Origin: Deltaproteobacteria bacterium UBA2385
GTDB taxonomy: Bacteria > Myxococcota_A > UBA796 > UBA2385
Length of the DNA: 28,539 nt
Direction of reading: 5' to 3'
Assembly (NCBI GenBank): GCA_002343455.1
Contig: DDSR01000290.1
Location: forward strand, 23,552 to 52,090
The notes beneath the pieces were generated by a model, which saw only the letters and a list, made by a program, of their open reading frames with translations, was not told the DNA's origin and made no database searches. Position numbers and translations under genes: made by a program. Of the stretch, positions 8,078 through 15,379 are shown in pieces (positions within the stretch are counted from its first letter, which is position 1; the number at the start of each line of letters is the position of its first letter).

Positions 8078-9369
8078 CAGAACTGGATTGTACGCTCTGC
8101 CTCCCCCATCTGGTGGACCTCGGGGCGGGCGGCGTAGAATTCTCGCCACAAGCGCAGGTAGCCATCGCGCAGGGCCTGCACGCTCATCCGCTTCGGCTGG
8201 AAGACCACGTTGGCGTCGTTGTAGTGCTCCCAGCGGCGGCTGAGGATGCGCCCCTCCTCCTGCAGCCGCAGCCAGGCGGGGGTGCCCGGGTAGGGCGTGA
8301 AGATGGCGAACTCGGCCTTGCGGATGCCCGCGCGCGTGGAGAACTCCAGCATGCGGTCGACGGTGCCCTCGTCGTCGTCCTCGTTGCCGAGCAGGAAGCT
8401 GGTGTAGGGCTCGATCCCGTGCGCGTGGCAGCGGGCGATGGCCTCCTCGGCCCGCTTCAGCGCGAGCGCGTCCTGGCCGGTGAAGGCCCGGGTCGTGATC
8501 GGGTCGAAGCCGCCGACCAGGTAGAACATATCGACCCCCGCCGCCCGGGCGCGGGAGAGCCAGCGGTCGCCGGCGGCCAGGATCATCGGCATGGAGATCC
8601 CGACATAGCTGATGGCCATTCCCTGGCCGCGACGGGCGATGGTGTCGAAGAGCTCGCCCATGCGGCGCCCGGCCTGGGTCGTCGTGAACCAGCCGGTGTC
8701 CTCGGTCAGGCAGGCGCGCTTGCCGCGGGCCTCCAGGGCGTCGAGCTGGGCCAGCACATGGCTCAGAGGGAAGGGCCTCAGCCGAGCGCCCATCGTGCCG
8801 GGCAGCGCGCAGGCCACGCAGCTCATCGGGCAGCCGCGCGAGACCTGCAAGGGGTAGTCGTCGGGCTGGAAGCCCTCCTGCTCGGCGTCGATGTAGAGCG
8901 AGGTCCGCGGGGCCGGGGCGCTGTCCAGATCGCAGAGCACCGGGCCGTAGCGGGCCTGCAAGCGGCCGGCCTGGAGGTCGGCCAGCAGGGTCGGCCAGAC
9001 CGCCTCGCCCTCGCCCAGGACGACCGCGTCGACATGAGGCTGGACCTCCTCGGGCATCATCGTGGGGAAGATGCCTCCCGCCACGACCGTCTTGCCCTGG
9101 GCCCGGAACCCGTCGGCCAGCTCCAGGGCCCGGGTCGCCGCTGGCGTGAAGAAGGAGAGGGCGACCAGGTCGGCGTCGGTCTCGCCCGAGGCGTCGGCGA
9201 GGCGATCGTCCCGGTACTCGACCTCCCAGCCCGCCGGGGTCGCCGCCGCCACCGAGGCGATGCCCAGGCTGGGTGAGCCCAGGTACTCCTTCATCGGCAC
9301 GTACTCCCGCAGCTCGGGGTTGCTGTCGGCGTGCCGCTGGAAGCGCGGGTAGACGAAGAGGATCTTCAT
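8077..9369 (-). CDS. B12-binding domain radical SAM enzyme
   Basis: A 430-residue protein. Residues 1-150 are a cobalamin-binding Rossmann-like domain (MKILFVYPRF at the start, then VVAGGIFPTMMPEE and VLGEGEAVWP, typical of this class). The cluster-binding motif is SRGCPMSCVAC, with C180, C184 and C187 in the CxxxCxxC spacing that binds the 4Fe-4S cluster and SAM. A TIM-barrel half with YPGTPAW near the end follows, as in class B proteins. These enzymes do methyl transfer to unactivated carbons or phosphinates, ring rearrangement, or related chemistry, in the cytoplasm. Its ATG overlaps the stop of the dehydrogenase gene (ATGA at 9366-9369), implying translational coupling with that enzyme and thus with the carrier-bound substrate. 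The exact reaction cannot be told from sequence. Confidence 0.9.
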   Translation of the reverse strand: MKILFVYPRFQRHADSNPELREYVPMKEYLGSPSLGIASVAAATPAGWEVEYRDDRLADASGETDADLVALSFFTPAATRALELADGFRAQGKTVVAGGIFPTMMPEEVQPHVDAVVLGEGEAVWPTLLADLQAGRLQARYGPVLCDLDSAPAPRTSLYIDAEQEGFQPDDYPLQVSRGCPMSCVACALPGTMGARLRPFPLSHVLAQLDALEARGKRACLTEDTGWFTTTQAGRRMGELFDTIARRGQGMAISYVGISMPMILAAGDRWLSRARAAGVDMFYLVGGFDPITTRAFTGQDALALKRAEEAIARCHAHGIEPYTSFLLGNEDDDEGTVDRMLEFSTRAGIRKAEFAIFTPYPGTPAWLRLQEEGRILSRRWEHYNDANVVFQPKRMSVQALRDGYLRLWREFYAARPEVHQMGEAERTIQF

Positions 9370-10769
9370 GGGGAGGCCTCGCGGAGTCGGTGCAGGTGGG
9401 GGAGGGCGCGCAGCCTTGCCAGGCGCAGCCAGGTCTCGGCGAGCGCGGTCGCCTGGGGGCTGGCCTCCTGCTCGGCCCGCTCGACGGCGGCCCGGCTGGC
9501 CAGGGCGAGGCCGGCGAGGCTGCCGAGCGCGTGCATCATCAGAGGCGCGCCTCCCAGCCGGGCGCCGAGCCGCTCTCTCAGCGCGACGCCCAGGTTGGCC
9601 ACCTCGGCCTCCAGGCTGTCGCCCTCCACGGGCTGGGCGCTGCCCGCCGTGTGCAGCCCCAGGTGGACCCGCAGCACGTCGTTGGCCCCCTCGAAGATGC
9701 GCGGGACGCGGGCGTCGCGCAGCAGCAGGGCCACGCCGGTCTCCTCGATGAAGCCCGAGCCGCCGTGCAGCTGCACCGCCAGGTCGGCCAGCTCCCAGCC
9801 CCCTTCGCTGCACAGCACCTTGGCCGCCAGCGAGCGGGTGCGCAGCCCGGCCTCGTCCGAGCCGGCCGCGTACCGCACCAGGGCCTCCATCGCGAAGAGC
9901 AGGGCCTCGCCCTCGGCGAGCTGCTGGCCCACCACCGGAAGGGCCGACAGGCGCCTCCCGAACTGTTCACGGAATCCGCAGTGCCGATGGGCGGCGTCCA
10001 GCGCGGCCCGCCCGGTGCCGCAGCAGCCGGCGGCCATCATCGTGCGGCCCCAGGCCAGGATGTGGGCGAGCTGCTCGGGCGCCTGCCCGGGAACCCCCAG
10101 GATCCGGTCGGCGGGCACCTGCACACCGTCCAGGTCCAGGCTGGTAGTCGACGAGCCGCGCAGGCCGAGCTTGCCCTCCTCGGCGCCGACCTTCACACCC
10201 TCGTCGGTGTCTCGCAGCAGCACCAGGCTCTGTCCGCGCTTGTTGCCGCCCAGGCCCGGGCTGCGCGCCAGGATGGTGAAGATCCCCGCCAGGGCGCCGT
10301 TGGTGACGTAGATCTTCGATCCGTCCACCTGCACGCCTCGTCCGCCCTCCTGCACCCGGGTCCGCACCGCCGTCAGATCGCTGCCCGCGCCGGGCTCGGT
10401 GGCGGCGAAGGCGGCGATCGGCCGCCCCAGGGCCATCGCCGGCAGGAGCTCCGCCTGCTGCTGGGGGCTGCCGAAGGCGACCAGCCCGCGGCTGCCCAGG
10501 CCCAGGTGCAGCCCGACCGTGGTCGCTACCGAGCGGTCGAAGCGCGCGAGCTGGGCCACCACGCTGCCGCAGGCCGACAGGGACAGGCCGTAGCCCCCAT
10601 GCTCGGTCGGCAGGGAGAGGCCGAAGAGGCCCAGGTCGGCGAGCTGTTCGATCAGCTCGCTCGGGATCCGCCCAGCCGCGTCGATCGCCCGGGCGTCGAT
10701 GCCGCGGCCCAGGCGCTCCAGCGTCTCGTTGAGGGCCGCGACGACGGCCAGCTCCTCGGGCTCAACCAT
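9366..10769 (-). CDS. Acyl-CoA dehydrogenase-family flavoprotein
   Basis: A 467-residue protein with the full acyl-CoA dehydrogenase signature: ATEPGAGSDL (123-132), which binds the flavin and substrate carbonyl, FGRRLS (270-275), the QLHGGSGFIEET segment (333-344), and the catalytic base in IFEGANDVLR (E360). It is somewhat longer than classical members (380-400), with an extra C-terminal helical region. Because it sits directly after a free-standing acyl carrier protein gene and overlaps it by 8 bases, it more likely oxidises an acyl group on the carrier than an acyl-CoA, as PigA-type enzymes do with prolyl carrier proteins; this is inference. The start at 10769 is chosen because residues before it have no family similarity. 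FAD-dependent, cytoplasmic. Confidence 0.88.
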   Translation of the reverse strand: MVEPEELAVVAALNETLERLGRGIDARAIDAAGRIPSELIEQLADLGLFGLSLPTEHGGYGLSLSACGSVVAQLARFDRSVATTVGLHLGLGSRGLVAFGSPQQQAELLPAMALGRPIAAFAATEPGAGSDLTAVRTRVQEGGRGVQVDGSKIYVTNGALAGIFTILARSPGLGGNKRGQSLVLLRDTDEGVKVGAEEGKLGLRGSSTTSLDLDGVQVPADRILGVPGQAPEQLAHILAWGRTMMAAGCCGTGRAALDAAHRHCGFREQFGRRLSALPVVGQQLAEGEALLFAMEALVRYAAGSDEAGLRTRSLAAKVLCSEGGWELADLAVQLHGGSGFIEETGVALLLRDARVPRIFEGANDVLRVHLGLHTAGSAQPVEGDSLEAEVANLGVALRERLGARLGGAPLMMHALGSLAGLALASRAAVERAEQEASPQATALAETWLRLARLRALPHLHRLREASP

Positions 10770-11010
10770 GGCCCAGCCTCGCCTCGGCCAGGGCCAGGAT
10801 GCCGCGCACATCCTCGACCGCGACCGCCTCCTCCAGCTCGATGTCCAGGTCGAACTGCTCGGCCAGCATGCTGACCAGCTCCATCCGGGTCACGGAGTCC
10901 ATGCCCAGGTCCTCGCTCAGGCGGTCGCCGGGCTGGATCTCGGCGCTGGGGATGGCCGTCAGGTCGGTGAGGATGCCGAGGATGCGGGTCTGGTGGGCGG
11001 GGCTGAGCAT
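10762..11010 (-). CDS. Free-standing acyl carrier protein
   Basis: An 82-residue protein, the right size for a discrete carrier. The attachment site is LGMDSVTRMEL, with the Ser in the D-S-V motif that receives 4'-phosphopantetheine; acidic helices II and III follow (FDLDIELEEAVAVEDV). It is flanked by an acyl-AMP ligase, a reductase and a dehydrogenase in one operon, so it is likely the pathway-dedicated carrier rather than the housekeeping AcpP. It overlaps the upstream epimerase gene by 52 bases and the downstream dehydrogenase by 8. A purine-rich GAAGGA sits just upstream of the ATG inside the epimerase gene, supporting this start. Confidence 0.9.
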   Translation of the reverse strand: MLSPAHQTRILGILTDLTAIPSAEIQPGDRLSEDLGMDSVTRMELVSMLAEQFDLDIELEEAVAVEDVRGILALAEARLGHG

Positions 11011-12005
11011 GGTGGTTGGTCCTTCGCGGAGGGAATGAGGGAGAGGCGGCGCGCCCAGGCGTCCAGGGCGTCGAGGGTCTGGGAGAGGGGCGTCCAGCGC
11101 AGGCCGAGCTGCTCCTCGGCCAGCCGGGCGGAGAGGGGCTGGCCGTGGACGACCAGGTCGACGATCTCGCGCGAGAGGGCGGGGCGTCTGTTCTCGCGCA
11201 CGGAGCGCGCCTCCTCTTCATCGGCCCGGGCGATCGCCTCGGCCGCGCTCAGGGCGGGCGAGGGCTCCGGCACGCCGTAGCGGGGGGCCACCGAGCAGAG
11301 CAGCTCGTGCAGGCGGTGGTTCTCGGCCGAGAGGATCAGCCGCTTGGGGGCTCGCTCCGCCAGCAGCAGGCGGGCGAGGCCCTGGCCTACATCGCGGGCG
11401 TCCACCAGGGCGACCGTGCCGTCGGGGTGAGGCGGATCCATCCCGCGGGCGAGGGCGATCAGCAGGGCCGAGGTCCCCACCCGCAGATCGCCGGGCCCCA
11501 GGCAGCCCGAGGGGCAGGCCACCCGCACCTCGAAGCGCTGCTCGTCGAGGAAGAGGCGCTCCATCTGCCACTTCAGGGCGTGGTAGAGGCCGTGCGACGG
11601 CGGCGAGGGGTAGCTGTGACGCTCGTCGGAGAGGCCCTCGGGGTTGGGCGCCACCGTGGCGGTGCTGGAGACGTAGACCAGTCGCTGCACACCGGCGGCG
11701 GCGGCGGCGTTCAGCACCCGGCGCGACTGTTCGAGTCCGGTGCGGGTGGCGGTCGCGGGATCCAGGCTGGTGCGGGGGTAGTGCCCGGCCAGGTGCAGCA
11801 CCCGATCGCAGCCGCGCATCGCCTCGACCAGGCTGGCCTCGTCGTCCAGGTCGGCGCTCGCCATCCGCGCCTTGCGGGAGCGCAGGCCCAGCACATTGCT
11901 GCGAGCTCGGCGACCGCAGCGGGGCTCCTCGCCCAGCGCGCGCAGGGCGTCCAGGGCGTGCAGGCCCAGGAAGCCTCCGGCCCCCAGGATCAGCGCCTCA
12001 GGCAT
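10959..12005 (-). CDS. NAD(P)-dependent epimerase/dehydratase or reductase (extended SDR)
   Basis: A 348-residue protein of the extended short-chain dehydrogenase/reductase class. N-terminal GAGGFLG (residues 8-14) is the dinucleotide-binding GxxGxxG loop; DRVLHLAGHY is the typical LAG element; YVSSTATV gives the catalytic Ser/Thr region; and YHALK gives the Tyr-Lys pair. Similar proteins include dihydroflavonol-4-reductase-like and 3-beta-HSD-like enzymes that reduce or oxidise hydroxyl/keto groups. The start ATG overlaps the acyl-AMP ligase stop by 8 bases. The last 17 codons overlap the carrier protein gene, and that tail (Pro, Ser, Ala-rich) looks disordered. A plausible role is reduction of a keto or thioester intermediate on the carrier; this is inferred from position only. 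Confidence 0.85.
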   Translation of the reverse strand: MPEALILGAGGFLGLHALDALRALGEEPRCGRRARSNVLGLRSRKARMASADLDDEASLVEAMRGCDRVLHLAGHYPRTSLDPATATRTGLEQSRRVLNAAAAAGVQRLVYVSSTATVAPNPEGLSDERHSYPSPPSHGLYHALKWQMERLFLDEQRFEVRVACPSGCLGPGDLRVGTSALLIALARGMDPPHPDGTVALVDARDVGQGLARLLLAERAPKRLILSAENHRLHELLCSVAPRYGVPEPSPALSAAEAIARADEEEARSVRENRRPALSREIVDLVVHGQPLSARLAEEQLGLRWTPLSQTLDALDAWARRLSLIPSAKDQPPCSAPPTRPASSASSPT

Positions 12006-13542
12006 GCTGCCCCCCGAAGAGCGCTCGGGCCGCCGGGCGGCGCACCTTGCCGCTGGTCGTGCGGGGCAGGGCGCCGGGGGCCACCGTCAGCACCTGGTCG
12101 GGCCGCAGCCCGAGCTGGTCGACCAGGGCCCCCCGCACCCGGCGGTCGACGCCCTCGCTGTTTCGGCCCGAGACCTCGACCACCACCACCAGCTCCTCCG
12201 CCTCTGGCCCCGGACGGGCCAGGGCCACGGCCCCGTTGGGCGGCGATCCGGCGGCCTCGGCGGCCACCCGCTCGATGTCGTAGGGGTGGAACTTCACCCC
12301 GTTGTGGATCACCAGGTCCTTGATCCGGCCGCTGATGTAGAGCTGGCCCTGGTGGATCTGTCCAAGATCCCCGGTGCGCAGCCAGCCATCGTCCAGGGCG
12401 GCGGCGCTGGCTTCGGGGTCGCGGAAGTAGCCCGACATCAGCGAGGCGCTGCGCACCCGGATCTCACCCTGCGGATCGACCTCGACCTCGACCCCGGGCA
12501 GGGGGCTGCCGACGGAGGGCAGCAGCCGGCCCTCGTGCTGCAGATCGGGGGCCGGATCGCGCGGCTCGTACAGGGCGACCCCCAGGGTGTTCTCGGCCAG
12601 GCCGTAGGAGGGCCGCATCGCGCTCTCCCGGAAGCCGTGGGGGCCGAAGGCGGCCTGGAACTCCTCGATCGTGCTGCGGTGCACCGGCTCGGCGCCGTTG
12701 AGGGCCACCCGCCAGCGAGACAGATCCCCAGGCGGCAGCCGGGCCCGGCGGGCGCAGGCCTTCCAGCCGAAGTCCGGGGCCGCCGCCACCGTGGCGCCGA
12801 TGTGGGCCGCGCGCGACAAGAAGCGGCTGGGGTGCAGCAGGAAGTCGCCCGGCCGCATCAGGTCCAGCGGGAAGCCGAAGAACAGTGGACAGAGCAGGGC
12901 GCCGACCAGGCCCATGTCGTGGTACAGCGGCAGCCAGGAGATCCCCCGGTCCACCGGCCCCAGGGCCATCGCCAGGCCCATGCTGAAGGTGCAGCTCAGG
13001 GCCGCCCGGTGGCTGATCACCGCCCCCCGGGGCTGCCCCAGGCTGCCGCTGGTGAACTGGATGAAGGCCGGGTCCTCGCCCCGCACCGGGGCCGCTCCGG
13101 TGGCGGGGGAGGAAGCGGGCTGCGTGACTGAGGGCAGGGCCACGAAGGGGGCCAGCTCGGGCGTCGTCAGGACCAAGCGGGGGTCGGCCGCGGTCAGCAG
13201 GGGCTGCAGCCGCCGCATCGCCTCGGCCGGGTCGCTCAGGCTGGCCGGGAAGGCCAGGGGCACCGCCACCCCGCCGGCCCGCAGCAGGCCCAGGAAGGCG
13301 GCCACCCAGCGCTCGTCGTTGGGGAAGAGCACGACGGCCCGCTCGCCCGGCTCCAGCCCGGCCCCCTCGATCGCCGCCTGCCAGCGCGCCGCCAGCGCGT
13401 GCAGCTCGGCCCCGCTGAAGGCCTGCTCCTCGCGGCCGCGGACCACCGTCAGCCAGGGCTGGCGGCGGTATCCGATCGCCTCGATCGCCTCGGTCAGGCC
13501 TCCGACGGGCAACGGGGGGAGGGGAGGGCCAGAGATCCGCAC
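11998..13542 (-). CDS. Fatty acyl-AMP ligase-like adenylating enzyme
   Basis: A 514-residue member of the ANL adenylating family. Seen: AMP/phosphate loop QFTSGSLGQPRG (162-173), the FAAL-typical SWLPLYHDMGLVG (202-214), PSYGLAENTL (311-320), LRTGDLG (388-394), SGRIKDLVIHNG (404-415), and the C-terminal LPRTTSGKVRR with the catalytic lysine. The WLPLYHDMGL and GVKFHPYDIE segments resemble fatty acyl-AMP ligases, which hand the acyl-adenylate to a carrier protein instead of CoA; the acyl carrier protein gene two places downstream fits. The length is shorter than the usual 570-600 for FAALs. The start is GTG with AAGGAG 6 bases upstream. It is the first gene of the minus-strand operon. The substrate is unknown. 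Confidence 0.87.
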   Translation of the reverse strand: MRISGPPLPPLPVGGLTEAIEAIGYRRQPWLTVVRGREEQAFSGAELHALAARWQAAIEGAGLEPGERAVVLFPNDERWVAAFLGLLRAGGVAVPLAFPASLSDPAEAMRRLQPLLTAADPRLVLTTPELAPFVALPSVTQPASSPATGAAPVRGEDPAFIQFTSGSLGQPRGAVISHRAALSCTFSMGLAMALGPVDRGISWLPLYHDMGLVGALLCPLFFGFPLDLMRPGDFLLHPSRFLSRAAHIGATVAAAPDFGWKACARRARLPPGDLSRWRVALNGAEPVHRSTIEEFQAAFGPHGFRESAMRPSYGLAENTLGVALYEPRDPAPDLQHEGRLLPSVGSPLPGVEVEVDPQGEIRVRSASLMSGYFRDPEASAAALDDGWLRTGDLGQIHQGQLYISGRIKDLVIHNGVKFHPYDIERVAAEAAGSPPNGAVALARPGPEAEELVVVVEVSGRNSEGVDRRVRGALVDQLGLRPDQVLTVAPGALPRTTSGKVRRPAARALFGGQHA

Positions 13543-13548
13543 CAGGGG

Positions 13549-13554
13549 CTCCTT
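13549..13554 (-). promoter_or_regulatory. Shine-Dalgarno of the acyl-AMP ligase gene
   Basis: On the minus strand AAGGAG is followed by six bases and the GTG start codon, which supports the non-ATG start of the operon's first gene. Confidence 0.7.
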
Positions 13555-13591
13555 GGAGAGGCAGCCCCGGTAAGGCGGTGTGCGAGTTGCA

Positions 13592-13613
13592 CCATCGGCC
13601 GACTGACCGATGG
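13592..13613. promoter_or_regulatory. 22-base inverted repeat upstream of the acyl-AMP ligase operon
   Basis: CCATCGG and CCGATGG form a perfect 7-base inverted repeat with an 8-base spacer, in the 81-base gap between the hydrolase stop and the acyl-AMP ligase start (both on the minus strand). It is 50 to 71 bases before the GTG, a position suiting an operator. It could instead be a weak terminator hairpin for the hydrolase gene, but no T-run follows it. A dimeric regulator such as the operon's own LuxR-type protein could bind it; this is inference. Confidence 0.45.
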
Positions 13614-13623
13614 GCGCCGCTCG

Positions 13624-15318
13624 TTATCTCCCTACACCTGCCCGCCGGCGGCTCAGCGCCAGCAGGACCAGCAGCCCCCAGCCACCGGAGCCTGCTCCTG
13701 CAGCGCAGCCGCAGCCGCCCTCGTCCTTCACCGGCGGCTCCTCCTCATCCAGCTCGACCCCGCCCAGGGTCCCCGCCGTCACAGGCACCAGGATGCTGCT
13801 GGGGTGGGCCTCGTCGCGGTAGATCGTCAACGTCGTCGGCACCGGGTCTGGGCGGTCGGCGATCGGCGTCGCCAGGTTGGGGTTGGGCTCGTAGCGGGGG
13901 GCCAGCGTGCCGCTGATGGCGACGCGCAGGGCGTGGCCCGGCGGCAGGGTGACGGCCATCGGCCCCAGGTCCACCTCGAAAGCCGCGGGCACCCCGGGGC
14001 TGAGCGGGCGGATGGCGTCCTCGCCCTGCACGAAGCGGCCCCGGCGGATGCCGTCGGCCACCAGCCAGGCCGCACCCGAGGGCGGGATCACCTCGACCCG
14101 GACGATCACGTCGGCGTCGGTCGTGGCGCTGGCCGCCCAGATCGTCGCGGACAGATCGCCGGCAATGGTGACGCTCTCTTCCCGGGGGGCGGTCGAGGCG
14201 ACGAAGACGTCGTCCCGGGCGTCCACCCCGGCCTGGTCGTAGACACCCGCCGCGCTGTTCAGGTTGCCGCCGCCGACCGAGGGCACCGGGTCGTCGGGGT
14301 CCACCGGGAGCTCCACCGGCTCCCCGTCCGAGGCGGTCCCCAGCCCGCCCTCGCCCAGCAGCAGCCGCTCCAGCGTCGAGGGCGGGGGCCAGGTGTCGGA
14401 CTCGACCCAGACCGAGTGGGCGGTGGCCTCGCTGTCCGCGAAGGTGGAGACCGCGTAGCGAACGGGGGCCCAGTCGGGCGCCGGCCCGCCGCGCAGGGAC
14501 CACTCGTAGAGGGTGAACAGATCCAGGTTGAAGTCGGCGTAGACCGCGTCGGAGAAGCGCACCTCGCCCTGCTCGGCAACCGCGGCGCCGCCGTGGACCC
14601 AGGGCCCCAGGATCAACCAGACCGGCGCCTCGCTGCCGCTGGCCTGGAGCTTCTCCGGGAGGGAGACCATCTCGCCCTCGAAGATGTCGAAGAAGCCGGC
14701 GACCAACAGCATGGCCGCCTCGGTCTGCGCCAGCTCGGCCTCGTCCAGCCGGACCGGGTCCCAGAAGGCACTGTCCACCTCGTTCTCGCGCAGCGCCGCC
14801 TCGGCCTGGCTCTCGTCGAGCGAGGCCAGCCAGTCCGTCGTCAGATCCTCGCGCCAGGCGCCCCCCGGGTAGAGCGAGCGGCGCAGATCGGGCGTGCCCT
14901 GGAAGGGCTGCAGGGCCACCAGCCCCGCCGGACCCTCGCCGGCGGCGAGGAACTGTACGACCGACTCCGCCGAGCCGCCGTACATCGCCATCTGACCGTC
15001 CGACCAGGGCTGGGAGGCCACCCAGGCGACCGTCTCGGCCCCGTCGAGCGCGTCGTCGAAGAAGGGGCGGTAGAGCCCCTCGCTGTCGCCGCGCCCGCGC
15101 ACATCCTGCGAGACGAAGGCGTAGCCGAGGTCGTTGAGCGTCTGTACGACCGTGGGGTCGAAATAGCGACCGTAGGGCGTGCGACGCAGGATCGTCGGCC
15201 AGGGGCCGGCGCCGGGCGGGGCGAAGTAGTCGGTAGCGAGGCCGACGCCGTCGGCCATCGGGACGGAGACGGTGGTCGCGGAGGCGAGGGAGGTGAGGGC
15301 GGCGAGGAGGAGGAGCAT
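13624..15318 (-). CDS. Exported CocE/NonD-type alpha/beta hydrolase with MYXO-CTERM-like tail
   Basis: A 564-residue protein. Residues 1-14 (MLLLLAALTSLASA) form a signal peptide. The catalytic domain has YGRYFD and RGRGDSEG as in cocaine esterase and X-Pro dipeptidyl-peptidase relatives; nucleophile Ser in YGGSAES (S116), Asp in GFFDIFEG (D211) and His in LGPWVHGG (H242) form the triad. The C-terminal jelly-roll domain (about 350-520) follows, with IAGDLSATIW. The end reads GGCGCAAG, a hydrophobic stretch and SRRR, matching the MYXO-CTERM sorting signal seen in Myxococcota; such proteins are processed and surface-anchored. The nucleophile elbow departs from the usual GxSYxG. The start could also be an ATG at 15381, which gives a more basic N-region and a GGAGAGG upstream, but it would overlap the divergent gene. 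The substrate is an ester or amide, unknown. Confidence 0.87.
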   Translation of the reverse strand: MLLLLAALTSLASATTVSVPMADGVGLATDYFAPPGAGPWPTILRRTPYGRYFDPTVVQTLNDLGYAFVSQDVRGRGDSEGLYRPFFDDALDGAETVAWVASQPWSDGQMAMYGGSAESVVQFLAAGEGPAGLVALQPFQGTPDLRRSLYPGGAWREDLTTDWLASLDESQAEAALRENEVDSAFWDPVRLDEAELAQTEAAMLLVAGFFDIFEGEMVSLPEKLQASGSEAPVWLILGPWVHGGAAVAEQGEVRFSDAVYADFNLDLFTLYEWSLRGGPAPDWAPVRYAVSTFADSEATAHSVWVESDTWPPPSTLERLLLGEGGLGTASDGEPVELPVDPDDPVPSVGGGNLNSAAGVYDQAGVDARDDVFVASTAPREESVTIAGDLSATIWAASATTDADVIVRVEVIPPSGAAWLVADGIRRGRFVQGEDAIRPLSPGVPAAFEVDLGPMAVTLPPGHALRVAISGTLAPRYEPNPNLATPIADRPDPVPTTLTIYRDEAHPSSILVPVTAGTLGGVELDEEEPPVKDEGGCGCAAGAGSGGWGLLVLLALSRRRAGVGR

Positions 15319-15379
15319 GGAAGGCAGGTAGCCTGATTTGGGGGTGGATTCGGTAGCTCGCCGAGCATAAGCTGCGGGC
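15319..15379. promoter_or_regulatory. Divergent intergenic spacer
   Basis: These 61 bases separate the hydrolase (leftward) from the nitrilase-like gene (rightward) and should hold the promoters of both. No convincing -35/-10 pair is visible; CATAAG near 15366 is a possible -10 for the rightward gene. Neither start has a strong Shine-Dalgarno site in this spacer. Confidence 0.35.

Noticed and set aside
9370..9813. An N-terminal extension of the radical SAM enzyme
   Set aside because: The extra 148 residues are low-complexity and out of frame with the dehydrogenase gene; MKILFVYP at 9369 is the standard start of this class.
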